Shown here piece after piece: positions 44,609-51,631 of a stretch of DNA of 64,000 nt. The position numbers and the translations under genes were made by a program. This DNA comes from Streptomyces justiciae (GTDB lineage Bacteria; Actinomycetota; Actinomycetes; Streptomycetales; Streptomycetaceae). Position 1 is the first letter of the stretch. Each line of letters starts with the position of its first letter. The notes beneath the pieces are model-generated. The model did not search any database. It saw nothing but the letters and a program-made list of their open reading frames with translations, and was not told the origin of the DNA. The stretch spans positions 868,001-932,000 of the forward strand of contig NZ_JADDXU010000001.1 in the NCBI RefSeq assembly GCF_015163075.1, written 5' to 3'.

Positions 44609-45991
44609 TCAGAAGGGGGGTTCGGTGGACCAGGGGTCGTCGGGGTCGGTCGCCTTGTTGCCCCACCCGCCGGGTACGACGACTGGCTTGGGCTCGGGCT
44701 CGGACAGGAGCGTCACGGCGTCCTCGATGCGCCCCTGCATGATGCGGATCTCGGCCAGCCGCATGCCCGTACGGTCGCTCGCCTCCAGCACCTCCGCCGC
44801 CTCGTCGAGCCGCCCCTGCTCCGTCAGCAGCTCCGCCAGCTCGTCCGCCATGTACCAGACGTCGGCTTCGGGATGGGCCCGCAGCTCGGCGAGGGCCGCC
44901 TCCTGACGTCCGCACCCGGCAAGGAGTCGTACCCGCCAAAGGAAGAGGTCCGCTGGCATGCCGCCGTTCTCGCGCGCAATGTCGTCGATGATCGCGAGCC
45001 CTTCCTCGGCCCGCCCCCGCTCGATCAGCAGGGTGCACAGCTCAGGGAGAATGCACTCGTCGTCGGCGCACCCCTGCAACGTCTCGATCGCCTCGTCGAA
45101 CCGGCCGGCGGCCTTCAGCAGCTCGGCCCGCTTCCACACGGCGTTCCGCCCCCATTGCGCCTCGACGAACGGCTGGAGCACCTCCAAGCCCTCGTCCAGC
45201 AGCCCGCGCTCAACCAACAGGTCGGCGAGGCGGAAGGCGGCGTGGGAGCCTCCGTCTCCCGCCACGAACTCCCGCAGCTCGCCATCCCGCCCGTACCGGG
45301 CCAGCAGGTCGGCGAGCTGCTCCACGACGTTCACGTACGTGACGTTGTCCCGCCGCGCGAACGACCGCAGCAGCTCCACCGCCTCGTCGACCCGCCCCTG
45401 CCGCTCCAGGACCTTCGCCCGTCGGCCCGCCAGGGCCGCGTCGTCCTGACAGCGGCCACGGCACTCCCGCCCCGGATCGGGGAGCAACGCCAGCACCTCG
45501 TCGTCCCGCCCGCCGCCCCCGGCCAGCTCGGCGAGCGCGTCGGCCAGATACCAGTCCTCGACGCCAGGCGCCAGCAGCGCGATCACCTCGTCGACCCGCC
45601 CCTGCGCGGCCCGCAGTTCCGCCAGCCGTCGTACCGCGAGCCGTTCCCCGCCCTCCGCGTGCGGCCGTACGAGCGCGACCGCGTCGTCGAGCCGGCCCCA
45701 CTCCTCCAGCAGCTCGGAGACGGCGTCCGCCGCACCCCACCACCCTGTGTCGACGTACGGCCGCAACAAGGCCAGGGCGTCCTCGGCGGCGAGCAGCTTC
45801 GCCACGCGCCGCGCGCACAGCCAGTCACCCGCCTCGGCCTGCCGCCGCACCACGTCCAGGTGCCCGCGTTCGATGAGGAGGTCGGCGATGGCGGTCGGTA
45901 TCCAGCCCTTGTAGGTCCTGGCCCGCAGGGAAAGTTCGGTGGCGTCCACGACCGCGAACCCTAACCCGCCCGCCCGATAGAGTTCGGCCAT
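44609..45991 (-). CDS. TPR-like repeat protein
   Basis: 460 residues if started at ATG 45991; a GTG at 45949 (14 codons in) is an alternative with a TAGGGT box 8 nt before it. The sequence is a run of about 11 helical-hairpin units of roughly 34-40 residues ending in GRxDEAxxLL: EEWGRLDDAVALV, AAQGRVDEVIALL, ERQGRVDEAVELL, KAAGRFDEAIETL, ERGRAEEGLAII, TEQGRLDEAAEVL, MQGRIEDAVTLL. Such repeats form a solenoid for protein binding. No catalytic domain. The start codon overlaps that of the divergent EI24 gene by two bases. Partner unknown. Confidence 0.82.
   Translation of the reverse strand: MAELYRAGGLGFAVVDATELSLRARTYKGWIPTAIADLLIERGHLDVVRRQAEAGDWLCARRVAKLLAAEDALALLRPYVDTGWWGAADAVSELLEEWGRLDDAVALVRPHAEGGERLAVRRLAELRAAQGRVDEVIALLAPGVEDWYLADALAELAGGGGRDDEVLALLPDPGRECRGRCQDDAALAGRRAKVLERQGRVDEAVELLRSFARRDNVTYVNVVEQLADLLARYGRDGELREFVAGDGGSHAAFRLADLLVERGLLDEGLEVLQPFVEAQWGRNAVWKRAELLKAAGRFDEAIETLQGCADDECILPELCTLLIERGRAEEGLAIIDDIARENGGMPADLFLWRVRLLAGCGRQEAALAELRAHPEADVWYMADELAELLTEQGRLDEAAEVLEASDRTGMRLAEIRIMQGRIEDAVTLLSEPEPKPVVVPGGWGNKATDPDDPWSTEPPF
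45978..45983 (+). promoter_or_regulatory. -10 box of a leaderless EI24 transcript
   Basis: TAGAGT, 6 nt before the ATG at 45990, with no ribosome site. Transcription would start at the A of ATG. Confidence 0.6.
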
Positions 45992-46775
45992 GCGCGATCT
46001 TGGGGCGGGGTTCAAGTACCTCCTGAAGGGCCAGCGGTGGGTGGCCCGGCACGGCAAGCAGTACGAGTTCGGGCTGATTCCGGGACTTATCACCCTCGTT
46101 CTCTACGGGGCGGCCCTGGTGTCGCTCGCGATCTGGGGTGACGACTTCGTCGCCTGGGCGACACCGTTCGCCGACGACTGGTCGAGCCCTTGGCTCGGCC
46201 TCTTCCGTGGCTTCCTCACCGTCGTGCTGTGGGCGCTCGCCCTGGCCCTCGCGGTGCTCACCTTCACCGCGGTCACGCTGCTCATAGGTCAGCCCTTCTA
46301 CGAGAGCCTGTCGGAGAAGGTCGACCGTGACGTCTCCCCGGACGGCTCCGCCCCCGAGTCGAACCTCCCGCTCTGGCGGGAGCTGTGGATCTCGGCGCGG
46401 GACAGCCTGCGGATTCTCTTCCGTGCCCTGCTGTGGGGCGTCCTGCTCTTCGCCCTCGGCTTCATCCCGTTCGTCGGGCAGACGGTCGTCCCCGTCCTCG
46501 GCTTCTTCGTGACCGGCTTCTTCCTCACCGAGGAACTCGTAGCCGTCGCGATGCAGCGCCGTGGCGTCGAACTCCGCGACCGGCTCGCCCTGTTGCGCTC
46601 CCGCAAGACCCTGGTCTGGGGCTTCGGCACGCCTCTGGGCCTGGCCTTCCTGGTCCCGTTCGTCGCGGTGTTCCTGATGCCGGGCGCGGTCGCGGGCGCC
46701 ACCCTCATGGCCCGCGAACTGCTGGGTGAGGAGACACTGGACGACTCCGACGACGTGGAGGAAATCACCTCATGA
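45990..46775 (+). CDS. EI24 domain membrane protein (CysZ-like)
   Basis: 261 residues; family start MRDLGAGFKYLLKGQRWVAR. Four to five hydrophobic regions (about 28-50, 75-105, 145-185, 215-240); the motif LIGQPFYESLSEKVDRDVSP after the second helix pair is typical of EI24/CysZ proteins, as is LIPVIGPVVP-like FIPFVGQTVVPVLGFFVTGF. CysZ moves sulfate in enterobacteria, but the actinobacterial branch has no proven role. Leaderless start. Overlaps the LysE gene by 4 bp (ATGA), so the two membrane proteins are co-translated. Confidence 0.88.
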   Translation: MRDLGAGFKYLLKGQRWVARHGKQYEFGLIPGLITLVLYGAALVSLAIWGDDFVAWATPFADDWSSPWLGLFRGFLTVVLWALALALAVLTFTAVTLLIGQPFYESLSEKVDRDVSPDGSAPESNLPLWRELWISARDSLRILFRALLWGVLLFALGFIPFVGQTVVPVLGFFVTGFFLTEELVAVAMQRRGVELRDRLALLRSRKTLVWGFGTPLGLAFLVPFVAVFLMPGAVAGATLMARELLGEETLDDSDDVEEITS

Positions 46776-47386
46776 CCGAGATATTCGCCGTCGCCGTCAT
46801 CACCGTCCTGGCCGTCATCGCCCCCGGCGCCGACTTCGCCATGGTCGTCCGCAACAGCTACCTCCACGGCCGCCGCACCGGCCTCCTCGCCGCGACCGGC
46901 GTCGCCGCCGGCGTCCTGGTCCACGTCACGTACACGATGCTCGGCGTGGGCCTGCTGATCGCCTCCTCCACCTTCCTGTTCACGATCATCAAGCTGGTCG
47001 GCGCGGCCTACCTCGTCTACATCGGCGTCCGCACCTTCCGTGCCCGAGGCGAGGTCGAGGTCGACCTGGAGACGAAGTCGGACCTCACGCCCCTCCAGGC
47101 CCTGCGCTCCGGGTTCCTCACCAACGTCCTCAACCCCAAGACGACCCTGTTCGTCGTCTCGACCTTCGCCCAGGTCGTCAGCCCCGGCACCCCGGTCTAC
47201 CAGCAGGTGGGCTACGGCCTGTTCATGTCGCTGGCCCACCTGCTGTGGTTCGGCGTCGTCGCGGTCTTCTTCTCGCACGACCGGATGCGCACCCTGATGC
47301 TGCGCGGCCAGAAGGTCCTCAACAAGGTGATCGGCTCGGTCCTGGCCGGCCTCGGCGTCAGCCTCGCGTTCGCTCCGTCGCACTGA
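46772..47386 (+). CDS. LysE/RhtB-family exporter
   Basis: 204 residues, six hydrophobic helices, start in ATGA overlap. Amino-acid exporter family: the conserved N-terminal IAPGADFAMVVRNSYLHGRR with GRRTGLLAATGVAAGVLVHV, LVGAAYLVYIGVRTFRAR, and GFLTNVLNPKTTLFVVSTFA. These are the diagnostic LysE motifs (PGPDFAxxxxxxxxxGRxxG-type and NPKxxLFxxxxFxQF-type). Probably exports neutral amino acids or homoserine derivatives; specificity unknown. The 3' end overlaps the convergent gene by 29 bp. Confidence 0.93.
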   Translation: MTEIFAVAVITVLAVIAPGADFAMVVRNSYLHGRRTGLLAATGVAAGVLVHVTYTMLGVGLLIASSTFLFTIIKLVGAAYLVYIGVRTFRARGEVEVDLETKSDLTPLQALRSGFLTNVLNPKTTLFVVSTFAQVVSPGTPVYQQVGYGLFMSLAHLLWFGVVAVFFSHDRMRTLMLRGQKVLNKVIGSVLAGLGVSLAFAPSH

Positions 47387-48593
47387 CGGCGACCGTCAGG
47401 ATCGCCCGCACCTGCGCGATGATGTCGAGCCGGTTAGCCACGAACTCCGGGTCGGTCACCTCGGTCGTGTTCCCGGCCCCGAACTGGAGCACGGGCGTGT
47501 GCACATGCCCACCCGGCAGCCGGTCGTGCAGCCCCAGCCGGTCCCGCAACAGCGTGGCGCGATAGGCGATCTCGTTGGACAGATAGTTCCCGCCGCCCCC
47601 GGCCCGGGCCGTCGACCCCTCCGTCGGCCCGTCCGGGCGGACGACGGGGTCCGTCCCTCCAGCAGGTATCTCGGTCACGCTGGTGTTGTCGTAGACGGGG
47701 AACCGGCCGGTGGTCGCGGCCACAATCGCCTTGTACGGCAAGGTGGTCGTCGTCCACTGCGGCTGCGAGGCCGGATCGGCGACCGGCACGGTCTCCGTCC
47801 GGCTCACGTTCTCGTTGTCCGGGAACCCGCCCCGCCAGGCCCCGTTGGTCCGCTCGACGTCGAACCGCCCGACGCGCCCCTGACTGACGGTCGTGAACAG
47901 GTCGACCTTCCTCAGATAGGGCCGAAGTGTCCGCTCGACGGTCCCGTCCGCGAAGTCCTGCCACCGCACCGGGAACATGGCGGTCTCCACCCGGGCGGGC
48001 CCGTCCGCCGTCTGGATCACCGTCCCGTCGAGGGCGAGTGCGGTGGCCCCGGACGGGTTGGAGATCCGGATGTCCCGGTCGAGCGTGAACGGATCGAAGC
48101 CGGTGACGAGGACGCGCTTGTGGGGGCCCTTGGGATAGTGGATGTCGGTCTGCCCGCGCGAGGTCCGCTCCAACTGGTCGAGCAGCGCGGCCCGTTGGGC
48201 GTCGCTGAGCCCGAACGCCGGCTCCCATCCCCGCACCTCCCTGGTCATCCCCAACCGCGCCCAGTACAGCGGCCGATCGTCGTCCCGGCTCAGATCCCCA
48301 CCGGCGGGCCCACGCCCCTGCGCCCGGTCGACGGCCCGCTTCCAGAGGGCCGACCCCTCGCGTACGACGACCCGCCGGGCCTGCGCGTAGGAGCGCGCCG
48401 CCCCGAGGGCCTCGGCGAACTCCGGTGCCACGTCATCGAATCCGGACCGCGCAAGAATCTCCTGCGGCACCGCGTTGCCGAGCCGCTGCTCCTCGACGGT
48501 GGCGGTGGTGGCCTGGGCGGGGTGCGGGGTGGCGGTGAGCCCGGCCACCAGGGCGAATCCGAGGACACCGATCCGAACACGTAGGGAAGTCAC
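47358..48593 (-). CDS. secreted pyroglutamyl-peptidase-like protein with Cys-to-Ser change
   Basis: 411 residues; GTG 48593, GGAGG 10 nt upstream. Sec signal to about AQA. A helical domain (about 30-155) precedes the C15-type domain (about 158-411), which starts KRVLVTGFDPF and NPSGATALALDG as in pyroglutamyl peptidase I. Expected triad: Glu in RFDVERTN; Cys in the YLCN block is replaced by S339 in GGNYLSNEIAY; His in GGHVHTPVL (H363/H365). A secreted, extended C15 homologue with Ser in place of Cys may be an unusual Ser peptidase or a non-catalytic relative. Confidence 0.82.
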   Translation of the reverse strand: MTSLRVRIGVLGFALVAGLTATPHPAQATTATVEEQRLGNAVPQEILARSGFDDVAPEFAEALGAARSYAQARRVVVREGSALWKRAVDRAQGRGPAGGDLSRDDDRPLYWARLGMTREVRGWEPAFGLSDAQRAALLDQLERTSRGQTDIHYPKGPHKRVLVTGFDPFTLDRDIRISNPSGATALALDGTVIQTADGPARVETAMFPVRWQDFADGTVERTLRPYLRKVDLFTTVSQGRVGRFDVERTNGAWRGGFPDNENVSRTETVPVADPASQPQWTTTTLPYKAIVAATTGRFPVYDNTSVTEIPAGGTDPVVRPDGPTEGSTARAGGGGNYLSNEIAYRATLLRDRLGLHDRLPGGHVHTPVLQFGAGNTTEVTDPEFVANRLDIIAQVRAILTVAVSATERTRG

Positions 48594-48701
48594 GGGAGTT
48601 CAGCCTCCGTATGGTGTGGGGGGAGTGGCTAGAAGTATTGCGTGACAGAAGTGGTCTACGCCACGGGGCGCGACTTGAAGGGTGCCGGTGCGCCAACGCC
48701 G

Positions 48702-48748
48702 TTAAGGGGCGCGGGGAACTGCGCGACCAGCCCCCACCGGCCCGCAGA
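48702..48748. repeat. Intergenic palindromic repeat, copy 2
   Basis: Same core as 4051-4097 (GGGGCGCGGGGAACTGCGCG then ACCAGCCCCCA), 33 of the first 34 bases or better, in the gap between the pyroglutamyl-peptidase-like gene start and the LysR gene end. Confidence 0.85.
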
Positions 48749-48752
48749 TTCG

Positions 48753-49679
48753 TCACCACCCCATCCGCGAAGCCTCCCGCAACGCCACCACAAACGCCTC
48801 CACCACCGGCGCCACCACCCGCCCCCGCACCGTCGCCGCATACACAGCCCGCGCCGACCCCCCGTCATCCAACACCGGCACCAGCGCGACATCCGCCCGC
48901 ACCGACCCCGCCGCCAGCGCCGGCACCAACGCCACCCCCAGCCCCGCCGCCACATACCCCTGCTTGGCCGTCCACTCGGCGACGACATGCGAAACCCGTG
49001 GCCGAAACCCCTCCCGCAGGGCCGCATCCAGCAACGTCCCCTCCGGACGCGCGCTCCCCGAGATCCACTCCGCGTCGGCGAACCGCCCGAGCCGCACCAG
49101 CCCTCCACCCGCCAGCGGATGCCCGGCGGGGACGGCGACGTACAGGGACTCGTCAAGGAGATGGTGAAGGTCGTACGACTCCAGCGGCGGACGCCCCGTC
49201 GTCGAGACGACCGCCAGATCCAGATGCCCGGCGGCCAGCCGCTCCAGGAGCCTCGGTGTGAGCCCCTCCTCCCGGGCGACGCGCACCTCCGGATGCCGGG
49301 CCCGGAACACGGCCAGCGCCTGCGGCACCAGCGCCGCGTCGGCCGTCGCGAACGCCCCGAACCGCAGCCGCCCGCCCGCGAGTTCCCGCAGGGACGCCAA
49401 CTCGCGCCCGGCCCCGCGCAGCGCCTCGGCGACGGTCTCCGCGTACGGCACGAGCACCCGGCCGGCCTCCGTGAGCCGTACGCCGCGCGGCAGCCGGTCG
49501 AAGAGCGGGGCACCGCCCAGCGCCGCCTCCAGTGAGGAGATCTGCCGGGACACCGCGGACTGGGTCCAGCCGAGGTTCCGCGCGGCGACGGTGAAGGACC
49601 CCTGCCGGGCCACCTCCAGGAACGCCCGCAGCCAGACGGTCGAGAGGTCGAGCGCCTCGAATTCATGCGAGTTCGGCAT
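48753..49679 (-). CDS. LysR-family transcriptional regulator
   Basis: 308 residues from ATG 49679, chosen because TAGCAT lies exactly 7 nt before it (leaderless); in-frame ATGs at 49688 and 49697 have neither a ribosome site nor a -10 box at this distance. Helix-turn-helix at about 16-50: VWLRAFLEVARQGSFTVAAR and WTQSAVSRQISSLEAALG. The effector domain begins near 85 (LRFGAFATADAALVPQALAV). Divergent from a beta-hydroxyacid dehydrogenase-like gene with 59 nt between starts, the usual LysR-target layout. Confidence 0.93.
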   Translation of the reverse strand: MPNSHEFEALDLSTVWLRAFLEVARQGSFTVAARNLGWTQSAVSRQISSLEAALGGAPLFDRLPRGVRLTEAGRVLVPYAETVAEALRGAGRELASLRELAGGRLRFGAFATADAALVPQALAVFRARHPEVRVAREEGLTPRLLERLAAGHLDLAVVSTTGRPPLESYDLHHLLDESLYVAVPAGHPLAGGGLVRLGRFADAEWISGSARPEGTLLDAALREGFRPRVSHVVAEWTAKQGYVAAGLGVALVPALAAGSVRADVALVPVLDDGGSARAVYAATVRGRVVAPVVEAFVVALREASRMGW

Positions 49680-49686
49680 GGCAGCC

Positions 49687-49692
49687 ATGCTA
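49687..49692 (-). promoter_or_regulatory. -10 box of leaderless LysR transcript
   Basis: TAGCAT (minus strand), 7 nt before ATG 49679. It decides the start among three in-frame ATGs. Confidence 0.55.
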
Positions 49693-49701
49693 GACATTCG
49701 C

Positions 49702-49731
49702 TTGTCGCATCTGTCAGGCGCCGCATAGCGT
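49702..49731 (+). promoter_or_regulatory. Promoter of leaderless dehydrogenase transcript
   Basis: TTGTCG (49702-49707), 18 bp, TAGCGT (49726-49731), then 7 nt to the ATG at 49739. No ribosome site. The LysR protein presumably acts in this short divergent gap. Confidence 0.65.
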
Positions 49732-49738
49732 CGTCGTC

Positions 49739-50536
49739 ATGGAGCACATCGCATTCCTGGGCCTCGGACACATGGGCGCCCCCATGGCTCGCCGACTCCT
49801 CGCCGCCGGCCACCCGTTGACCGTCTGGAACCGCACCGCCGAGAAGGCCGCGCCCCTCGTCGCCGAGGGAGCCGTCGCGGCCGCGTCGCCCGCCGACGCC
49901 GTACGGGACGCCGACGTCGTGATCACCATGCTCGCCGGGCCAGAGGCGCTGGAGGCGGTCACGGGGGCCATCTCACCAGCCTTGCGCCCCGGCACTCACT
50001 GGATCGACATGTCCACCGTCGGGCCCGAAGCCGTACGGCGCCTCGACCGGTTCACCGGGGTCTCCGTCGTCGACGCCCCGGTCATGGGCAGCACCGACAA
50101 GGCCGCCGCGGGCACGCTCGGCATCCTCGCGGGCGGTGACACGGCCCGCGTCGAGCACGTCCTCGCGCATCTCGGCACCGTCACCCGCACCGGGCCGCTC
50201 GGCTCCGGCGCCGCGCTCAAGCTCGTCGTCAACTCGGCCGTCATCGGCGGGATCGCGGTCGTCGCCGAGGCGCTGCGGCTCGCCGACGCCCTCGGCCTGG
50301 ACGGCGAGACGGCCCGCGCGGCCCTCGCCAACAGTCCTCTCGGGGGAGCCGTGGCCCGTGCCTTCGCGGAGGGCGTCCACTTCGACACGGCGCTCGCGGT
50401 CAAGGACCTCGCCCTGGCCACGCAGGCCGCCGAACTGCCCGTGACCGAGGCCGCGTTGACCCACTACCGGCGGGTCGCCGAACCCGGCACCGACATCTCC
50501 GTGGCCGCCGCCCGCATCCGTACCACCCTCAGCTGA
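49739..50536 (+). CDS. NAD(P)-dependent beta-hydroxyacid dehydrogenase family protein
   Basis: 265 residues. Nucleotide fold starts at once: IAFLGLGHMGAPMARRLLAA. The substrate motif is DAPVMGSTDKAAAGTLGILA (residues 112-131) and the catalytic Lys lies in GAALKLVVNSAVIG near residue 160. The family includes 3-hydroxyisobutyrate, tartronate-semialdehyde and glyoxylate reductases as well as imine reductases. It is somewhat short (usual 290), mainly at the C-terminus. A RidA gene follows 9 nt later. RidA removes reactive enamines, so an imine/enamine-related substrate is possible, which is inference. Confidence 0.88.
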   Translation: MEHIAFLGLGHMGAPMARRLLAAGHPLTVWNRTAEKAAPLVAEGAVAAASPADAVRDADVVITMLAGPEALEAVTGAISPALRPGTHWIDMSTVGPEAVRRLDRFTGVSVVDAPVMGSTDKAAAGTLGILAGGDTARVEHVLAHLGTVTRTGPLGSGAALKLVVNSAVIGGIAVVAEALRLADALGLDGETARAALANSPLGGAVARAFAEGVHFDTALAVKDLALATQAAELPVTEAALTHYRRVAEPGTDISVAAARIRTTLS

Positions 50537-50545
50537 AGGAACCCC

Positions 50546-50947
50546 GTGAAGATCACCCTCGACAACCCGGCCTCCGCGCCCCAGCCCCTGAGCCCCTACT
50601 ACTCCCAGGTCGCCCGCGTCGAACAGGCCGACGGCAGCGCCCTGTTGTTCCTCTCCGGCCAGATAGCCGAGGGCGACACCCTCGCCGAGCAGAGCCGGGG
50701 CGTCTTCGAGACCATCGAGGCGCTGCTGAAGGCGCACGGCGCCACGCTCGCCGATGTCGTCAACATCCGGACCTATCTGACGGACATCGGCCGCCTCGCC
50801 GAATACGGCGCCGTACGACGGGAGTTCCTCACCGGCACCCCGCCCACCAGCATGACCTTCGAGGTGCCGCGGCTCTTCAAGGAGGAGGCGCAGATCGAGG
50901 TGGAGGTCGTCGCCGCGGTCAGTGCGGGTTCTCGCCCAGCAGCGTGA
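50546..50947 (+). CDS. RidA family (YjgF/UK114) protein
   Basis: 133 residues from GTG 50546 (GAAGGA upstream). Rid proteins are trimers that hydrolyse 2-aminoacrylate-type enamines. Motifs: YYSQVARVEQADGSALLFLS, SGQIAEGDTLAEQSRGVFET, LKAHGATLADVVNIRTYLTD, and GTPPTSMTFEVPRLFKEEAQ followed by IEVEVVAAV. The Arg that binds the carboxylate in RidA proper should be in NIRTYLTD (R75); the final motif lacks the LP-x-GA-x-VEI form, so it is a Rid subfamily member and not RidA itself. Overlaps the convergent TetR gene by 29 bp. Confidence 0.9.
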   Translation: MKITLDNPASAPQPLSPYYSQVARVEQADGSALLFLSGQIAEGDTLAEQSRGVFETIEALLKAHGATLADVVNIRTYLTDIGRLAEYGAVRREFLTGTPPTSMTFEVPRLFKEEAQIEVEVVAAVSAGSRPAA

Positions 50948-51482
50948 GGAAGTCCCGGAAGGCGCCCGGCATGTCCACCGACTCGGGGTCCAGCAGCCAC
51001 TGGTACTGAAGTCCGTCCATCACGGCCACCAGCAGCGGTGCCGTGCGCTCGGGGGTGAGTCCGTTCGGCAACTGGTCCCCGTACTCGGCGCGCAGCACCG
51101 CCGCCATGTTTTCGCGCACCTTCGCATAGCGCTCGGTGAAGTAGCCGCGCGCCGGGTGCCCTTCGGTGACGCTCTCGCCGAGCAGCGCCGAGAAGGTCTG
51201 GATGATGCCGGGCCGCATCGCGTTGTACTCCACCAGCGAGACGAGCAGATCGACCCGCCACTGGGTGTCCGGCACCGCGTCCCACTGGTCCCGCTCGGTG
51301 AGTACGGCGACGAGCAGCGCGTCCTTGGTCGGGAAGTAGTGCAGCAGCCCCTGCTGGGTCAGGCCGACCCGCTCGGCGACCGCGGCCAGGCTTGCCCCCC
51401 GGTAACCGCGCTCGGCGATCACCTCCAGCGCTGCCCGCACGATCTCCGCGCGTCGCTCCTCGCTCCTGACCCTGGCGTTCAT
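50919..51482 (-). CDS. TetR-family transcriptional regulator
   Basis: 187 residues from ATG 51482, 4 nt after GGTGAG; an ATG at 51500 is in frame but without a ribosome site. The helix-turn-helix is VIAERGYRGASLAAVAERVG and LTQQGLLHYFPTKDALLVAV (about 20-58). The ligand domain contains NAMRPGIIQTFSALLGESVT and YQWLLDPESVDMPGAF. It lies 149 nt from the divergent GH3 beta-glucosidase gene; a palindromic stretch at 51534 is a likely site. TetR control of a beta-glucosidase is plausible because the gap has no other target. Confidence 0.92.
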   Translation of the reverse strand: MNARVRSEERRAEIVRAALEVIAERGYRGASLAAVAERVGLTQQGLLHYFPTKDALLVAVLTERDQWDAVPDTQWRVDLLVSLVEYNAMRPGIIQTFSALLGESVTEGHPARGYFTERYAKVRENMAAVLRAEYGDQLPNGLTPERTAPLLVAVMDGLQYQWLLDPESVDMPGAFRDFLTLLGENPH

Positions 51483-51533
51483 GAGCTCACCGTACGGCAT
51501 GACCGTATGCCAAATGTAACGTAGAGATAACGA

Positions 51534-51555
51534 AACCTACCGGTCTACAGGTAAC
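51534..51555. promoter_or_regulatory. Candidate TetR operator between tetR and the GH3 gene
   Basis: AACCTACCGGTCTACAGGTAAC: outer ACCT/AGGT and central ACCGGT form an imperfect palindrome typical in size for TetR sites. A second palindrome GGCAT-GACCGT-ATGCC (51497-51512) overlaps the start of the tetR gene region. Confidence 0.4.
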
Positions 51556-51631
51556 GGGTGCACGATGGGAGAACCGCGGGCCGCCGCACAGGCCCTCGCG
51601 GACCGCACAGCCCCGAAACCAGGAGGACCCA

